A stretch of 60,789 bases of DNA from an uncultured SAR86 cluster bacterium (GCA_902601475.1 CACKNK010000008.1:1-60789), one strand, 5' to 3'; shown: positions 10,355 through 18,929, counted from the first letter of the stretch. The notes: a model not told the origin generated them from the letters alone. Numbers and translations: made by a program.

Positions 10355-10876
10355 CTAGAATTCACTTGTATCTTTAAATAAACCAACTCTTAAACCTTTT
10401 GCACTGTAAACATGTTTCCCATCGACAAACATATCACCATCACCAAAGCCAACAACCGCTCCTCGATTAACAACTCTTTTCATGTCAATCTTGTACTCAA
10501 CTAACTTTGCCTTTGGAGTCACTTGACCAAAAAATTTAACTTTTTCAACACCTAAAGCTCTTCCGTAGCCAGGTAAATTTAGCCAGCATAAATAAAAACC
10601 CACCAATTGCCACATAGCGTCTAAGCCAAGACATCCGGGCATGACTGGATCTTCTTTAAAGTGGCAGTCAAAAAACCATAATTCAGGATTTATATTTAAG
10701 CTTGCTTTTATATGACCGTTATCATAAACACCGCCACTATCGAATATACTTTCGATTTCATCAAACATAAGCATTTGATCTGAGGGAAGTCGTCCGTTTC
10801 CAATTCCAAATAACTCACCATCAGCACATGCGATGAGATCTTTTTTGGAATAATGATTTTGGGGAGTAAATGTCAT
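10355..10876 (-). CDS. fabA: 3-hydroxydecanoyl-ACP dehydratase/isomerase
   Basis: A 173-residue hot-dog-fold enzyme that dehydrates 3-hydroxydecanoyl-ACP and isomerises the product to the cis-3 form, the branch point to unsaturated fatty acids. His72 in the CHFKEDPVMPG motif and Asp86 in GLDAMWQ correspond to the E. coli active-site His70 and Asp84. The length matches E. coli FabA (172). Its ATG overlaps the stop of the upstream polyprenyl synthase gene as ATGA, and fabB follows closely. Confidence 0.95.
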   Translation of the reverse strand: MTFTPQNHYSKKDLIACADGELFGIGNGRLPSDQMLMFDEIESIFDSGGVYDNGHIKASLNINPELWFFDCHFKEDPVMPGCLGLDAMWQLVGFYLCWLNLPGYGRALGVEKVKFFGQVTPKAKLVEYKIDMKRVVNRGAVVGFGDGDMFVDGKHVYSAKGLRVGLFKDTSEF

Positions 10877-11844
10877 TTTGAACGTCCGTTCGCAAATTCC
10901 AATAATAACATCAATTCATTTTTTGAAGAATGAGAACTTAAATCCTTTACTGCAGAGATGGCCTTTTTTGTTTCTCTGTCAATTAGTCTCAATGTTCTTC
11001 TTAAAGGATTTTTTTTAATAATCTGATGTAGTTGACCAAAAGTTTTTTTCGATACCTTTTTTTTGCCAAAATACTTATTAAGTATTTTTTTATCTTCTTT
11101 GGACGCATCTTCCAAAATTTCTAAATAGGGAAGAGTGAACTTTCCTTCAAGATAGTCTTTTAAATGTTCTTTTCCAATATTTTTTTCAAGCTGATAATCT
11201 AATAAATCATCCTTTAGTTGAAACACTATTCCCAATATGCGCCCATATTTTGCAAGCAAACTAATATTTTTTTTTGAATAACCACCAATAATACCTCCTG
11301 TAACTGATGCTGCTTCAAATAGTCTGCCGGTCTTTAGATAGGCAATTTTTAACAAAAACTTTTGACTGGGCATTATTTTTTTTGTGAATGAATCAAGCTG
11401 TAATATTTCACCCATTGAAATATCATTTGTCGCAGAAGACAATTCCTTTAAGACAAGATTATTATCGAGAGAGACCATCAACATAAAAGCTTTTGAATAG
11501 ATGTAATCACCTATAAGGACACTGTGCGAGTTTGACCATTTCTTGTTAACAGTTCTAATTCCTCTTCTTAATTTAGCATCATCAACAACATCATCATGAA
11601 CCAGGGTTGCCGTATGAAGAAGTTCAATAATCGATGCAAGTTTGACTCTTTTATTGGTGGAAATTTTTTTGTTTTTATTGCCTGAGCTACTCAGGGCAAT
11701 AAGAGCTCTAAGTTTTTTACCTTCTGAGCTAAAAATATAATCGTATAAGCTGTTAACGCTTTTCTCATCAGCAACAGATTTAACAAGTATCTGCTTAACT
11801 TTATCAAGCTCTTTTTCTCTAGTTTTAGATAGAAGAAGTTTCAT
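10873..11844 (-). CDS. ispB: Polyprenyl diphosphate synthase (octaprenyl-type, IspB-like)
   Basis: A 323-residue trans-prenyltransferase that probably makes the ubiquinone side chain. The first aspartate-rich motif is DDVVD at residues 84-88, followed by LRRG; the second is in FQLKDDLLDYQ near residue 212. Its divergence from rplU-rpmA-obg is the classic ispB arrangement in gammaproteobacteria, which supports IspB over IspA. The chain length made cannot be read from sequence alone. It overlaps fabA by 4 bases, linking quinone and fatty-acid genes in one unit. Unusually many lysines, often in runs, reflect the AT-rich composition. Confidence 0.88.
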   Translation of the reverse strand: MKLLLSKTREKELDKVKQILVKSVADEKSVNSLYDYIFSSEGKKLRALIALSSSGNKNKKISTNKRVKLASIIELLHTATLVHDDVVDDAKLRRGIRTVNKKWSNSHSVLIGDYIYSKAFMLMVSLDNNLVLKELSSATNDISMGEILQLDSFTKKIMPSQKFLLKIAYLKTGRLFEAASVTGGIIGGYSKKNISLLAKYGRILGIVFQLKDDLLDYQLEKNIGKEHLKDYLEGKFTLPYLEILEDASKEDKKILNKYFGKKKVSKKTFGQLHQIIKKNPLRRTLRLIDRETKKAISAVKDLSSHSSKNELMLLLEFANGRSK

Positions 11845-11860
11845 AGAATGGTGGCATCAA

Positions 11861-11866
11861 ATTATA
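11861..11866 (-). promoter_or_regulatory. Candidate -10 element for the ispB-fabA-fabB unit
   Basis: The minus strand carries a perfect TATAAT 17 bp upstream of the ispB start. No good -35 is found at the expected distance; the best 17-bp-spaced hexamer is TGCTGA. The region where a -35 would lie overlaps the divergent rplU promoter, so the two could compete for polymerase. Confidence 0.45.
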
Positions 11867-11874
11867 CATAACTA

Positions 11875-11903
11875 TTGATAAATTCAGCATAAAAGCGTAT
11901 ATT
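11875..11903 (+). promoter_or_regulatory. Sigma-70-type promoter for rplU-rpmA-obg
   Basis: TTGATA at 11875-11880 and TATATT at 11898-11903 are separated by exactly 17 bp, each a near-consensus element. They lie 30 bp before the rplU ATG, in the 89-bp gap shared with divergent ispB. Confidence 0.75.
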
Positions 11904-11933
11904 TTGCGACCACCTCTTATAGGTATTTAAAAA

Positions 11934-12248
11934 ATGTATGCAGTAGTAGAACTCAGTGGTAAACAGCATAAGGTTGAAGTTGATCAAACTCTAGATATTG
12001 ACCTTCAGAAAGCAGAAAAAGGTGCAAAGATAACCTTTGAGAATGTTTTGCTGCTTGCTGATGGTGATAATGTTCAGATTGGCCAACCTTATCTAGAAAA
12101 TGCCTCAGTAACTGCGGAGGTCATGGATATCGTTAAGGGTGAAAAACTTTCTATACTAAGATTTAGAAGAAGAAAGCACAGCATGAGAAAGATTGGTCAC
12201 AGACAAAAATTTACTAAGATCCAAATCAAAGAGATTAAGGCAGGTTAA
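11934..12248 (+). CDS. rplU: 50S ribosomal protein L21
   Basis: A 104-residue protein matching L21 from [16 protein letters not shown] through the basic [20 protein letters not shown] segment. It binds 23S rRNA at the base of the large subunit. The length is the same as E. coli (103). It starts the rplU-rpmA-obg unit behind a good sigma-70 promoter and is 2 bases from rpmA. Confidence 0.96.
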   Translation: MYAVVELSGKQHKVEVDQTLDIDLQKAEKGAKITFENVLLLADGDNVQIGQPYLENASVTAEVMDIVKGEKLSILRFRRRKHSMRKIGHRQKFTKIQIKEIKAG

Positions 12249-12250
12249 CT

Positions 12251-12508
12251 ATGGCACATAAAAAAGCAGGTGGTTCCAGTAAAAACGGTCGCGATTCTCA
12301 ATCCAAGCGCTTAGGAGTAAAGCGTTTTGGAGGACAGTTTGTAAAATCAGGTGAGATCCTGATTAGACAAAGAGGTACCAACACTCATCCTGGTGAAAAT
12401 GTTGGTATTGGCAAGGATCATACTTTGTTTGCTACTTCTGAAGGAATAGTTTCTTTTACCTATAAAGGCCCAAAACAAAGAAAGACTGTTAACGTTACTC
12501 CTCAGTAG
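12251..12508 (+). CDS. rpmA: 50S ribosomal protein L27
   Basis: An 85-residue protein with the L27 signature [20 protein letters not shown] and [10 protein letters not shown]. The flexible N-terminal tail reaches the peptidyl-transferase centre. It begins MAHKKAG directly, without the cleavable extension seen in Firmicutes. It lies 2 bases after rplU and 2 before obg. Confidence 0.96.
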   Translation: MAHKKAGGSSKNGRDSQSKRLGVKRFGGQFVKSGEILIRQRGTNTHPGENVGIGKDHTLFATSEGIVSFTYKGPKQRKTVNVTPQ

Positions 12509-12510
12509 AA

Positions 12511-13515
12511 ATGAACTTCATTGATGAGGCTCTGCTGGAAGTCAGGGCCGGCAATGGTGGTTCTGGGTGTCTTAGCTTTCGTCGTGAAAAATACATTCCA
12601 CGAGGTGGACCTGATGGTGGGGACGGCGGTAAAGGCGGCAGCGTAATAATAAAAGTAGATCGAGGTATGAATACCTTGATTGACTATCAAAACAAAAAAG
12701 TATTTGCAGCAAAAAATGGTAAGTCAGGTTCAGGTAGAAATAGGTCGGGCCAAGATGGCAAAAACCTTATTCTTTTGGTGCCGCTTGGGACAGTTATCAT
12801 TGATGAATCCTCAAATACAATTATTTATGATTGCTCAGATCCAAGTAAAGATTATCTAATAGCAAAGGGTGGTGACGGCGGTCTTGGCAACGCTCGTTTT
12901 AAAAGCTCAACTAATCAAGCACCAAGAAAAATAACTCCTGGATATGAGGGAGACTCAATTACGATTAGATTGGAATTACGATCTTTTGCTGATGTAGGGT
13001 TGGTTGGGTTTCCAAATGCAGGAAAATCTACTTTCTTAAATTCTGTTTCTGCAGCCAAACCTAAAATAGGGGATTATCCATTTACTACCCTTAAACCAAA
13101 TCTTGGGACGATCAAGTATTTTGATAAATCATATGTTATCGCAGATATACCTGGTTTAATTGAAGGTGCCTCAACTGGCCTAGGTCTTGGTATTAAATTT
13201 TTAAAGCATATCTCAAGAACTAAAAGTCTGATTATTTTTTTAGATCCCGAAAATACTGAAATCGAATTACTTGATCAATTTAAAATTCTTACCAAGGAGC
13301 TTTTAGAGTTTGATAAAGAACTCATAGAAAAGAAAATTTGGATTGTGGTCAATAAAAATGATCTATTGGAAAAGAACGGAAGTGCTGAAATTAAATTATT
13401 AACGGATCAATTAAGTGATCTTGGCATTAGGTATCAGGATTTGCTAACCATTTCAGGATATACCAAAAATAATATTGAAAAGCTGTTCAACTCTTTATTT
13501 AATGAAAAAAATTAA
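12511..13515 (+). CDS. obgE: Obg-family GTPase (CgtA/ObgE)
   Basis: The 334-residue GTPase assists late 50S assembly and links GTP/ppGpp state to growth. The N-terminal glycine-rich Obg fold (residues 1 to about 158: VRAGNGGSGCLSFRREK, PRGGPDGGDGGKGG) precedes the G domain with G1 GFPNAGKST, G3 DIPGLIEGA and G4 NKND. It lacks the acidic C-terminal extension of E. coli ObgE (390 residues). It is co-transcribed with rplU-rpmA and ends one base from the stop of convergent rpsT. Confidence 0.95.
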   Translation: MNFIDEALLEVRAGNGGSGCLSFRREKYIPRGGPDGGDGGKGGSVIIKVDRGMNTLIDYQNKKVFAAKNGKSGSGRNRSGQDGKNLILLVPLGTVIIDESSNTIIYDCSDPSKDYLIAKGGDGGLGNARFKSSTNQAPRKITPGYEGDSITIRLELRSFADVGLVGFPNAGKSTFLNSVSAAKPKIGDYPFTTLKPNLGTIKYFDKSYVIADIPGLIEGASTGLGLGIKFLKHISRTKSLIIFLDPENTEIELLDQFKILTKELLEFDKELIEKKIWIVVNKNDLLEKNGSAEIKLLTDQLSDLGIRYQDLLTISGYTKNNIEKLFNSLFNEKN

Positions 13516-13516
13516 A

Positions 13517-13777
13517 TTATATCGATTGGACTGCTTTAACTAATCTACTCTTTGTTCTAGCAGCAGCATTTTTATGAATGACTTTCTTTGATGCAGTCGC
13601 ATCTAACACTTTTTCAGCTTCTTTAAGTAGGCTGGATGCAAGTTCTTTGTCATTTTGAAGGACGGCATTTCTAACAGCTTTGACAGCAGTTCTAGCACGT
13701 GCTCTTTGGGCATGCTTAAGCTTATATCGAGCATCGTTTTGACGCGCTCTTTTTAAAGATTGTTTTGTATTAGCCAT
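13517..13777 (-). CDS. rpsT: 30S ribosomal protein S20
   Basis: An 86-residue, Lys/Arg/Ala-rich three-helix protein with the S20 features MANTKQSLKRARQ and HKNAAARTKSRLVKAV. It is a primary 16S rRNA binder at the base of the small subunit. It is transcribed alone, from a promoter at 13791-13819, and runs into obgE with a single base between the two stops. Confidence 0.95.
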   Translation of the reverse strand: MANTKQSLKRARQNDARYKLKHAQRARARTAVKAVRNAVLQNDKELASSLLKEAEKVLDATASKKVIHKNAAARTKSRLVKAVQSI

Positions 13778-13790
13778 AAAATGAATCGCT

Positions 13791-13819
13791 AGTTTAATGA
13801 TGATGATTCATGATGTCTA
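13791..13819 (-). promoter_or_regulatory. Sigma-70-type promoter for rpsT
   Basis: On the minus strand TAGACA (13814-13819, five of six to consensus) and TAAACT (13791-13796) are 17 bp apart. This puts a start point close to the rpsT ATG at 13777, leaving only a short leader. Confidence 0.6.
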
Positions 13820-13861
13820 GAAAAAAAAGCAGTTATTTTTTGTTCATATCTTGTTTAAAAC

Positions 13862-13887
13862 CATATGTAAAGTAAACTTTACATATG
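13862..13887 (+). promoter_or_regulatory. Perfect 11-bp inverted repeat, TyrR-box-like operator, including a start codon
   Basis: Arms at 13862-13872 (CATATGTAAAG) and 13877-13887 (CTTTACATATG) are exact reverse complements around a 4-base TAAA spacer. The inner part reads TGTAAA-N6-TTTACA at 13866-13883, an exact match to the TyrR-box consensus known from enteric bacteria. The last three bases are the ATG of the S9 peptidase gene. It could be a transcription-factor operator, or an mRNA hairpin hiding the start codon. No Shine-Dalgarno lies between the arms and the ATG. The palindrome is directly seen; TyrR control is inference. Confidence 0.7.
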
Positions 13888-15834
13888 AAAAAGTTACTTA
13901 TTTTATTATTAACCCTACAAACAACTGCAGTTTATGCAGATGAAATTGATACAGACTTTGTTAAAAGATTTAGTACTCTTCCTACATATAGCAATGCTCA
14001 GATATCTCCTGATGGAGAGATAATCAGTGTTGTATTTAAGAAAGATGAAAAAAATGCTTTAGCATTTTTTAAAGCAAATGACTTTAGTTTAATAGATGTT
14101 CTGCAATTTAAAGAAGAGGATGAACAGGTTGGCTCATATGCTTGGGCAAGTAATAAGCGTGTTGTTATTAGTATTAATTACAAACTTGGTGCATTAGAGT
14201 CACCAATTTCTCGTGGAGAATTATTTTCCGTAAATTTCGATCTTTCAAAACCCAGTTACATTTATGGAATAAGAAGGGAGACTAGCTCGAGTAAGAAAAC
14301 TATTGTTGATAAGTTTTCCGCTGCTTATCTTATAGATCCTCTTATTGAAGACCCAAATCATGTGCTGGTTGCAGCTGCTCCTTTTGGTCAAAGAACTAAG
14401 ATGACAATACTTAGATTAAATATATTCAATGGAGATCAAAAATCATATGGAAAGGCACCCCCAGGTGCAATGGGTGTTCTCACAGATAGCGAACATGAGC
14501 CCAGATTTGCCGTTGGAACCACCAAAGATGAAATTATCACATACGTAAAAGACGTTAAAAAAAATAAATGGAATGAACTAACCAGGAGCAAGTATCTAGG
14601 AGGCGGTAAAATTTCTCCTGTTACATTCACAGAGGATGACTCTTCAGTAATTGTTTTAGATGATACAAATAGTTCTACCGCAAAAATTAAAGCTATTAAC
14701 TTAGATGACTCAACTGAAGAGGTGCTATTCCATCACCCAAAATATGATCCGTATCCACAACTTATTGATAGGAAACTTATTGCTGTAGGTGTGGGTCCTG
14801 ACTATTCACATGCCTACTGGTTGGATGATGGTATTGAGGCACAAGTTGCTAATCAATTAGTGCGTGCATTCAATGATGGTAATGACAAAATATTTAATAA
14901 AGCTAATGTTCGTGTTACATCTATGTCAAAAGACAGAAATAAGGCCATTATTCGTGTTGAAGATGACAGATCTTCACCGAGGTATTGGTTATTTGATAGA
15001 AAAAATAATCGCTTGGTAGATTTTCTAGTGGTTTGGCCTGAAATCGAAGAAACTGACTTAAGTCAAACCAAACCATTCAAGTTTACGAATTCAGATGGAG
15101 TTACACTGCATGGCTATTTCACTGAAGCAAATAATTTCACTGGAGAGAAGCCACCTTTAATAGTCTTACCGCATGGTGGACCTATCGGACCAAGGGACTT
15201 TTGGGGCTTTGATCCTGATGTTCAGATACTTTCAAACGCTGGATATTCAGTTATGAAAATAAATTATCGTGGGTCAGGAGGATATGGTAGAGATTTCTTA
15301 AAAGCAGGAATGGGAGAGCCGGGCCGCTTAATTCAAAAGGATATAATCGAAGCTACGGAGTGGATTATTGAACAAGGTTGGGTTGATGAAAATAGAGTTG
15401 GTATTTATGGAGCTAGCTTTGGAGGATATTCTGCAGTTCAAGCACCCATCTTGAGACCAGATCTCTTCAAGGTTGGTGTCTCACTGGTAGGACTTTTTGA
15501 CTTAAATATGGATTTCAGAGAGGGTGGTTGTCAAGCTGATTATGGTTGTAAAAATATCTTGAATGACCAGTGGGGTAGTAGTCCAGCAGAGAGAGCAAAA
15601 ATGTCTCCTGTGAATTATATTGAAAAACTCAAAGCTCCAGTACTAATAGTTGGGGGCGAGGAAGATGATAGATGTCCCCCCGAGCAGCAATATGCTCTTG
15701 AGAATGCGCTAAAAAAACATAATAAAGAGTATAAATTAATAATGGTTCCCAAAGAGGGTCATGGTTTTATAAATCCTGAAAATAGATTTATGTTTTACAG
15801 GGAAATGTTAGAGCACTTCAATAAGTACCTATAA
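13885..15834 (+). CDS. S9 family peptidase (prolyl-oligopeptidase type, exported)
   Basis: A 649-residue protein with an N-terminal signal peptide (MKKLLILLLTLQTTAVYA, cut probably before DEID). A beta-propeller-like region (about 30-390) is followed by an alpha/beta-hydrolase domain. The nucleophile Ser511 lies in GASFGGYS, the acid is Asp594 or Asp595 in GGEEDDRCPPEQ, and His626 lies in KEGHGF. Such acylaminoacyl/dipeptidyl peptidases hydrolyse short peptides, here probably in the periplasm. The ATG is embedded in a perfect palindrome and has no Shine-Dalgarno. The stop lies 3 bases from the 3' end of the convergent tmRNA. Confidence 0.9.
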   Translation: MKKLLILLLTLQTTAVYADEIDTDFVKRFSTLPTYSNAQISPDGEIISVVFKKDEKNALAFFKANDFSLIDVLQFKEEDEQVGSYAWASNKRVVISINYKLGALESPISRGELFSVNFDLSKPSYIYGIRRETSSSKKTIVDKFSAAYLIDPLIEDPNHVLVAAAPFGQRTKMTILRLNIFNGDQKSYGKAPPGAMGVLTDSEHEPRFAVGTTKDEIITYVKDVKKNKWNELTRSKYLGGGKISPVTFTEDDSSVIVLDDTNSSTAKIKAINLDDSTEEVLFHHPKYDPYPQLIDRKLIAVGVGPDYSHAYWLDDGIEAQVANQLVRAFNDGNDKIFNKANVRVTSMSKDRNKAIIRVEDDRSSPRYWLFDRKNNRLVDFLVVWPEIEETDLSQTKPFKFTNSDGVTLHGYFTEANNFTGEKPPLIVLPHGGPIGPRDFWGFDPDVQILSNAGYSVMKINYRGSGGYGRDFLKAGMGEPGRLIQKDIIEATEWIIEQGWVDENRVGIYGASFGGYSAVQAPILRPDLFKVGVSLVGLFDLNMDFREGGCQADYGCKNILNDQWGSSPAERAKMSPVNYIEKLKAPVLIVGGEEDDRCPPEQQYALENALKKHNKEYKLIMVPKEGHGFINPENRFMFYREMLEHFNKYL

Positions 15835-15837
15835 AAT

Positions 15838-16188
15838 TGGTGGAGGCGGCGGGAATTGAACCCGCGTCCGTTAGTCCTTCAACCTAACTTCTACATGCTT
15901 AGCTTTTTCTTTTTGTTTCGTATTAATGATCCGAAAAGCAGGATACTTAATACTAGCCTAAATAAAATTTTGGAATTTAATCGTTAAGGCACCGAAAAAA
16001 TCCTAGACTATGAAATTTCCCAGTACTTCAAACCATAGTCAATTCTTGTACTGGTTAGCCAATTAAGCGGCTAATGCGTAGTTGTCGTTTTCTGCAACTA
16101 AATTTTTTGTGATACGTTTTACAAGAGTTATCACGATCTTGGCATGCGCTTTGGAATCCAATAAAAACGTCGAACCCAATTCGCCCCC
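15838..16188 (-). ncRNA. ssrA: Transfer-messenger RNA (tmRNA)
   Basis: On the minus strand the RNA begins GGGGGCG (16188 downward) and ends CGCCUCC-A-CCA (to 15838). These halves pair as a 7-bp acceptor stem with one G-U, and the CCA is encoded. The 3' part has the T-arm sequence GGTTCAATTCC. It is a one-piece tmRNA of 351 nt. With SmpB it rescues stalled ribosomes and tags the product. smpB lies just upstream on the same strand. The mature 3' end is 3 bases from the stop codon of the convergent peptidase, so no terminator fits between the genes. Confidence 0.96.
16063..16095 (-). other. tmRNA tag-peptide reading frame
   Basis: Within ssrA the resume codon GCA opens a ten-codon frame encoding AENDNYALAA followed by TAA. 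The YALAA end is the ClpXP/ClpAP degron; E. coli has ANDENYALAA. The upstream TTTAGTT matches the conserved element before the resume codon. Confidence 0.92.
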
Positions 16189-16200
16189 ATGGGGTGCAAG

Positions 16201-16228
16201 ATTATATATGAATTTTATGATTTGTTAG
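16201..16228 (-). promoter_or_regulatory. Promoter for ssrA
   Basis: On the minus strand a perfect TATAAT (16201-16206) stands 12 bases before the mature tmRNA 5' end. With 16-bp spacing the -35 is CTAACA (16223-16228), which lies inside the 3' end of smpB. A short 5' precursor, to be trimmed by RNase P, would result. Confidence 0.6.
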
Positions 16229-16676
16229 AATTTTTAAGAATTCTGCTTTTTTGCCTTTCCCAATCTCTTTTTTTAATTTCTTCTCTTTGATCAAACTTTT
16301 TCTTTCCCTTGCCAATAGCGATGTCACACTTTACTTTATTATTTTTCCAATAAAGCTTGGTTAGCACGCATGTTTCCCCTTTTTTGCTCACTGCATCACC
16401 AATTGCAAAGATTTCTTTTTTATGCAGAAGCAGTTTTCTTGATCGAGTAATGTCAACTTGGTCTTGAATAGATCCAGGTGCATCAATTTTTAGGCCAATT
16501 AACCATGCTTCGTCATCTTTAAGCGTCACATAAGTATCTTTTGCATCAACTTTACCCATTCTCAGACTTTTAACTTCCCAACCCTCAAGCGCAATACCTG
16601 CTTGAAATGTCTCATTCAAGGAAAAGTTCCTTCGAGCATTTTTATTTAATACAATTGTATGATCTGGTTTAGTCAT
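16215..16676 (-). CDS. smpB: SsrA-binding protein SmpB
   Basis: A 153-residue protein with the SmpB OB-barrel (VLNKNARRNFSL, LEGWEVKSLRMGK) and a basic C-terminal tail (KKKFDQREEIKKRDWERQKSRI) that mimics mRNA in the empty channel of a stalled ribosome. It binds tmRNA and delivers it with EF-Tu. The stop is 27 bases from the 5' end of ssrA on the same strand. The gene is divergent from a small membrane protein across 38 bp. Confidence 0.96.
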   Translation of the reverse strand: MTKPDHTIVLNKNARRNFSLNETFQAGIALEGWEVKSLRMGKVDAKDTYVTLKDDEAWLIGLKIDAPGSIQDQVDITRSRKLLLHKKEIFAIGDAVSKKGETCVLTKLYWKNNKVKCDIAIGKGKKKFDQREEIKKRDWERQKSRILKNSNKS

Positions 16677-16714
16677 ATTCGTTAATAATACTACCTATCT
16701 TCATTAATTTATAA

Positions 16715-17155
16715 ATGGAAAACATAAAGAAAAAAAACTTTTATATTTATCTGGGTTTGTCACTTTTTATTTTCTTGGCTATTGCTCCATGGATTTTGAC
16801 GCATGAACTGTCTTCATTCATATTAAGATCATTTAATGCATATCTAGCAATAGTAATAAGCTTTATTGCTGGAAGTTTGTGGTGGAGAGATAATCTCAAA
16901 AAAGACATTCATTTAGAAGCTATTGTTATATCCATGCTTGCCTTTCTAGGAATTCTGATTTTTGAATTCAGTCAAGGCATAGCAATTATTTTGCAAATTA
17001 TCTTGATAAATTTTTTATTAAGATTTGAGCTAAAAGTCATTGGTGAGGATGAAAATATCCTGAGTTATATTGAGACTAGAAAACTAGCAACTTATATAAT
17101 TACAATACTATGTGTAATACAGCTCGCCTACTTATTTAATCCTTACGTAAATTAA
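16715..17155 (+). CDS. Small integral membrane protein, DUF3429-like
   Basis: A 146-residue protein with four or five hydrophobic segments (about 10-27, 40-55, 70-100 and 125-143) separated by short charged loops. The stretch AIVISFIAGSLWW resembles the conserved FxxGxxWG region of DUF3429 proteins, a family of unknown role common in marine proteobacteria. There are no catalytic motifs. It lies 2 bases before a sodium-dependent transporter, so the two are probably co-expressed. No function is assigned. Confidence 0.6.
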   Translation: MENIKKKNFYIYLGLSLFIFLAIAPWILTHELSSFILRSFNAYLAIVISFIAGSLWWRDNLKKDIHLEAIVISMLAFLGILIFEFSQGIAIILQIILINFLLRFELKVIGEDENILSYIETRKLATYIITILCVIQLAYLFNPYVN

Positions 17156-17157
17156 AC

Positions 17158-18510
17158 ATGAATAAAAATACAATCACCTGGATCGGCAAATGGACATTTA
17201 TCTTAGCAGCTGCTGGCTCTGCAGTTGGCCTTGGAAACATATGGGGCTTTCCCTATAAGGCAGGAACTAATGGAGGGGGTGCATTTGTTCTCATTTATCT
17301 TGGGTGTATTCTCATGATTGGTTTGCCCATCATGATGGCAGAAATAATCATAGGAAGACGTGCCAGAAAAAGTCCGGTTAATGCTATGAAAAATGGCGCT
17401 ATAGAATCAGGGGTAAGCCCTAATTGGCAGATTGTTGGATGGGGAGGGTTGCTTTCTGGAATTCTGATTCTCTCTTTTTATAGTGTTTTGGCAGGAATAT
17501 GCCTAAACTATATTGGTATTTCGGCAGGCGCTAATTCAGGCATGTCATCAGTAGAAGAATTTTCACGAGCTACTGCATCTGCCACTAATTTACTTTTTTG
17601 GCATACAGTGTTTATTAGTCTTAATATTTTCATTATTGCTTACGGTGTCATTTCCGGCATTGAGAGAGTAATTAACTTCATGATGCCAGTATTATTTATT
17701 CTAATTATTATTATGGTGCTAAATGCCATGATTAATGGTGACTTTATGCGGGGCTTGAGTTTCATGTTTGCACCTGACTTTTCTCAGGTAACGCCAGCTA
17801 CTTTTCTCAGCGCAATGGGCCAAGCCTTTTTTAGTCTGAGTTTAGGAATGGGGTCAATCATGTGTTATGGGTCTTATATGCCAGATGACGAGAATATATT
17901 TAAGACCTCGCTGAGTGTTGCTGGATTGGATACTTTGATTGCAATTATGGCAGGCTTAGCAATATTTCCGATTATATTTGCTTATGGATTAGATGCGGCA
18001 TCAGGACCCAATCTTGTATTTGTAAGTATGTTGTCTGCTTTTTCAGATATGCCATTTGGTAATTTGTTAGGCCCTGTGTTTTTTATACTGCTTTCGATCG
18101 CTGCATTGAGTAGTTCGATCTCATTGTTGGAACCCAGTGTTGCTTATTTTGATGAAGAAAAAATTGTTTCAAGGCCTGTGGCTGCGATTTCACTTGGTTT
18201 TATTGCATGGTTATTAGGTATCGGAAGTTTATTAAGTTTTAATCTCTGGTCCGATAAAACTTTTATAGCTGGATTTGATTTTTTAGGCTCAATGGACTTT
18301 ATTACAAATCAGCTTTTAATGCCATTAGGGGGGATGTTTGTAGCAATCTTTGCCGGTTGGTTTCTTAGTACAAAAATTGTTGTGGAGGAGCTTTCAGAAG
18401 GGCAAGAGAAAGTATTTAATATTTGGAAGTTTTTTATTAAATTTGTTTCGCCTGTCCTAGTTGCGGCCGTGTTCATTAATCAGCTAATTCCATTCTTTCA
18501 GAACCTCTAA
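17158..18510 (+). CDS. Sodium-dependent transporter, NSS/SNF family
   Basis: The 450-residue polytopic protein begins with the hallmark of neurotransmitter:sodium symporters: WTFILAAAGSAVGLGNIWGFP, then GGGAFVLIY in the first two helices. These hold the Na+ and substrate sites of the LeuT fold. Later, QAFFSLSLGMGSIMCYGSY matches helix 6, and about 11 helices can be traced. The substrate, probably an amino acid, cannot be read. It lies between smpB and ratA, a position also occupied by an NSS transporter in several gammaproteobacteria. Confidence 0.9.
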   Translation: MNKNTITWIGKWTFILAAAGSAVGLGNIWGFPYKAGTNGGGAFVLIYLGCILMIGLPIMMAEIIIGRRARKSPVNAMKNGAIESGVSPNWQIVGWGGLLSGILILSFYSVLAGICLNYIGISAGANSGMSSVEEFSRATASATNLLFWHTVFISLNIFIIAYGVISGIERVINFMMPVLFILIIIMVLNAMINGDFMRGLSFMFAPDFSQVTPATFLSAMGQAFFSLSLGMGSIMCYGSYMPDDENIFKTSLSVAGLDTLIAIMAGLAIFPIIFAYGLDAASGPNLVFVSMLSAFSDMPFGNLLGPVFFILLSIAALSSSISLLEPSVAYFDEEKIVSRPVAAISLGFIAWLLGIGSLLSFNLWSDKTFIAGFDFLGSMDFITNQLLMPLGGMFVAIFAGWFLSTKIVVEELSEGQEKVFNIWKFFIKFVSPVLVAAVFINQLIPFFQNL

Positions 18511-18512
18511 AG

Positions 18513-18929
18513 TTGACAAGAAGAATTGATAAAGAGGTTGAAGTTAATCATTCGCCCGCTGAAGTCTTAAAACTTATCTTTGCGTATGAAAATTATTCAC
18601 GTTTTATACCAGGCTGTATTTCATCAACAAAAAAAGAAATCTCAGATTCACAGACTCAAGGAAAGCTAGTATTTAGTTTTTTAAATAAAGATTATATTTT
18701 TGAATCCTTGAATGAAGAAATTGAAGATGGTTTAAAAATGGATCAAATTTCCGGACCGTTTAAATCATTTAGATCCTTTTGGCAGGTAACCTCAGCTAAT
18801 AATAAAACTTTAATTCAATTTTCAGCCGAGTTTGAAACAAGCTATATTTTGGAATTCCTTGCCACAGATAAAAGGATTAATACCTTAGCTGATAAAATTA
18901 TCTCTGCATTTTTAGGTCAGCTAAGATGA
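18513..18929 (+). CDS. ratA: RatA/COQ10-like START-domain protein
   Basis: A 138-residue single SRPBCC/START domain with the family's opening (VNHSPAEVLKLIFAYENYSRFIPGC) and its C-terminal helix. Relatives bind ubiquinone (Coq10) or, in E. coli, block 70S association (RatA/PasT); which role applies is unclear. The start is TTG at 18513, two bases after the transporter stop, giving MTRRIDKEVEV. It overlaps rnfH by 4 bases, and the ratA-rnfH-bamE neighbourhood is conserved in gammaproteobacteria. Confidence 0.85.
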   Translation: MTRRIDKEVEVNHSPAEVLKLIFAYENYSRFIPGCISSTKKEISDSQTQGKLVFSFLNKDYIFESLNEEIEDGLKMDQISGPFKSFRSFWQVTSANNKTLIQFSAEFETSYILEFLATDKRINTLADKIISAFLGQLR

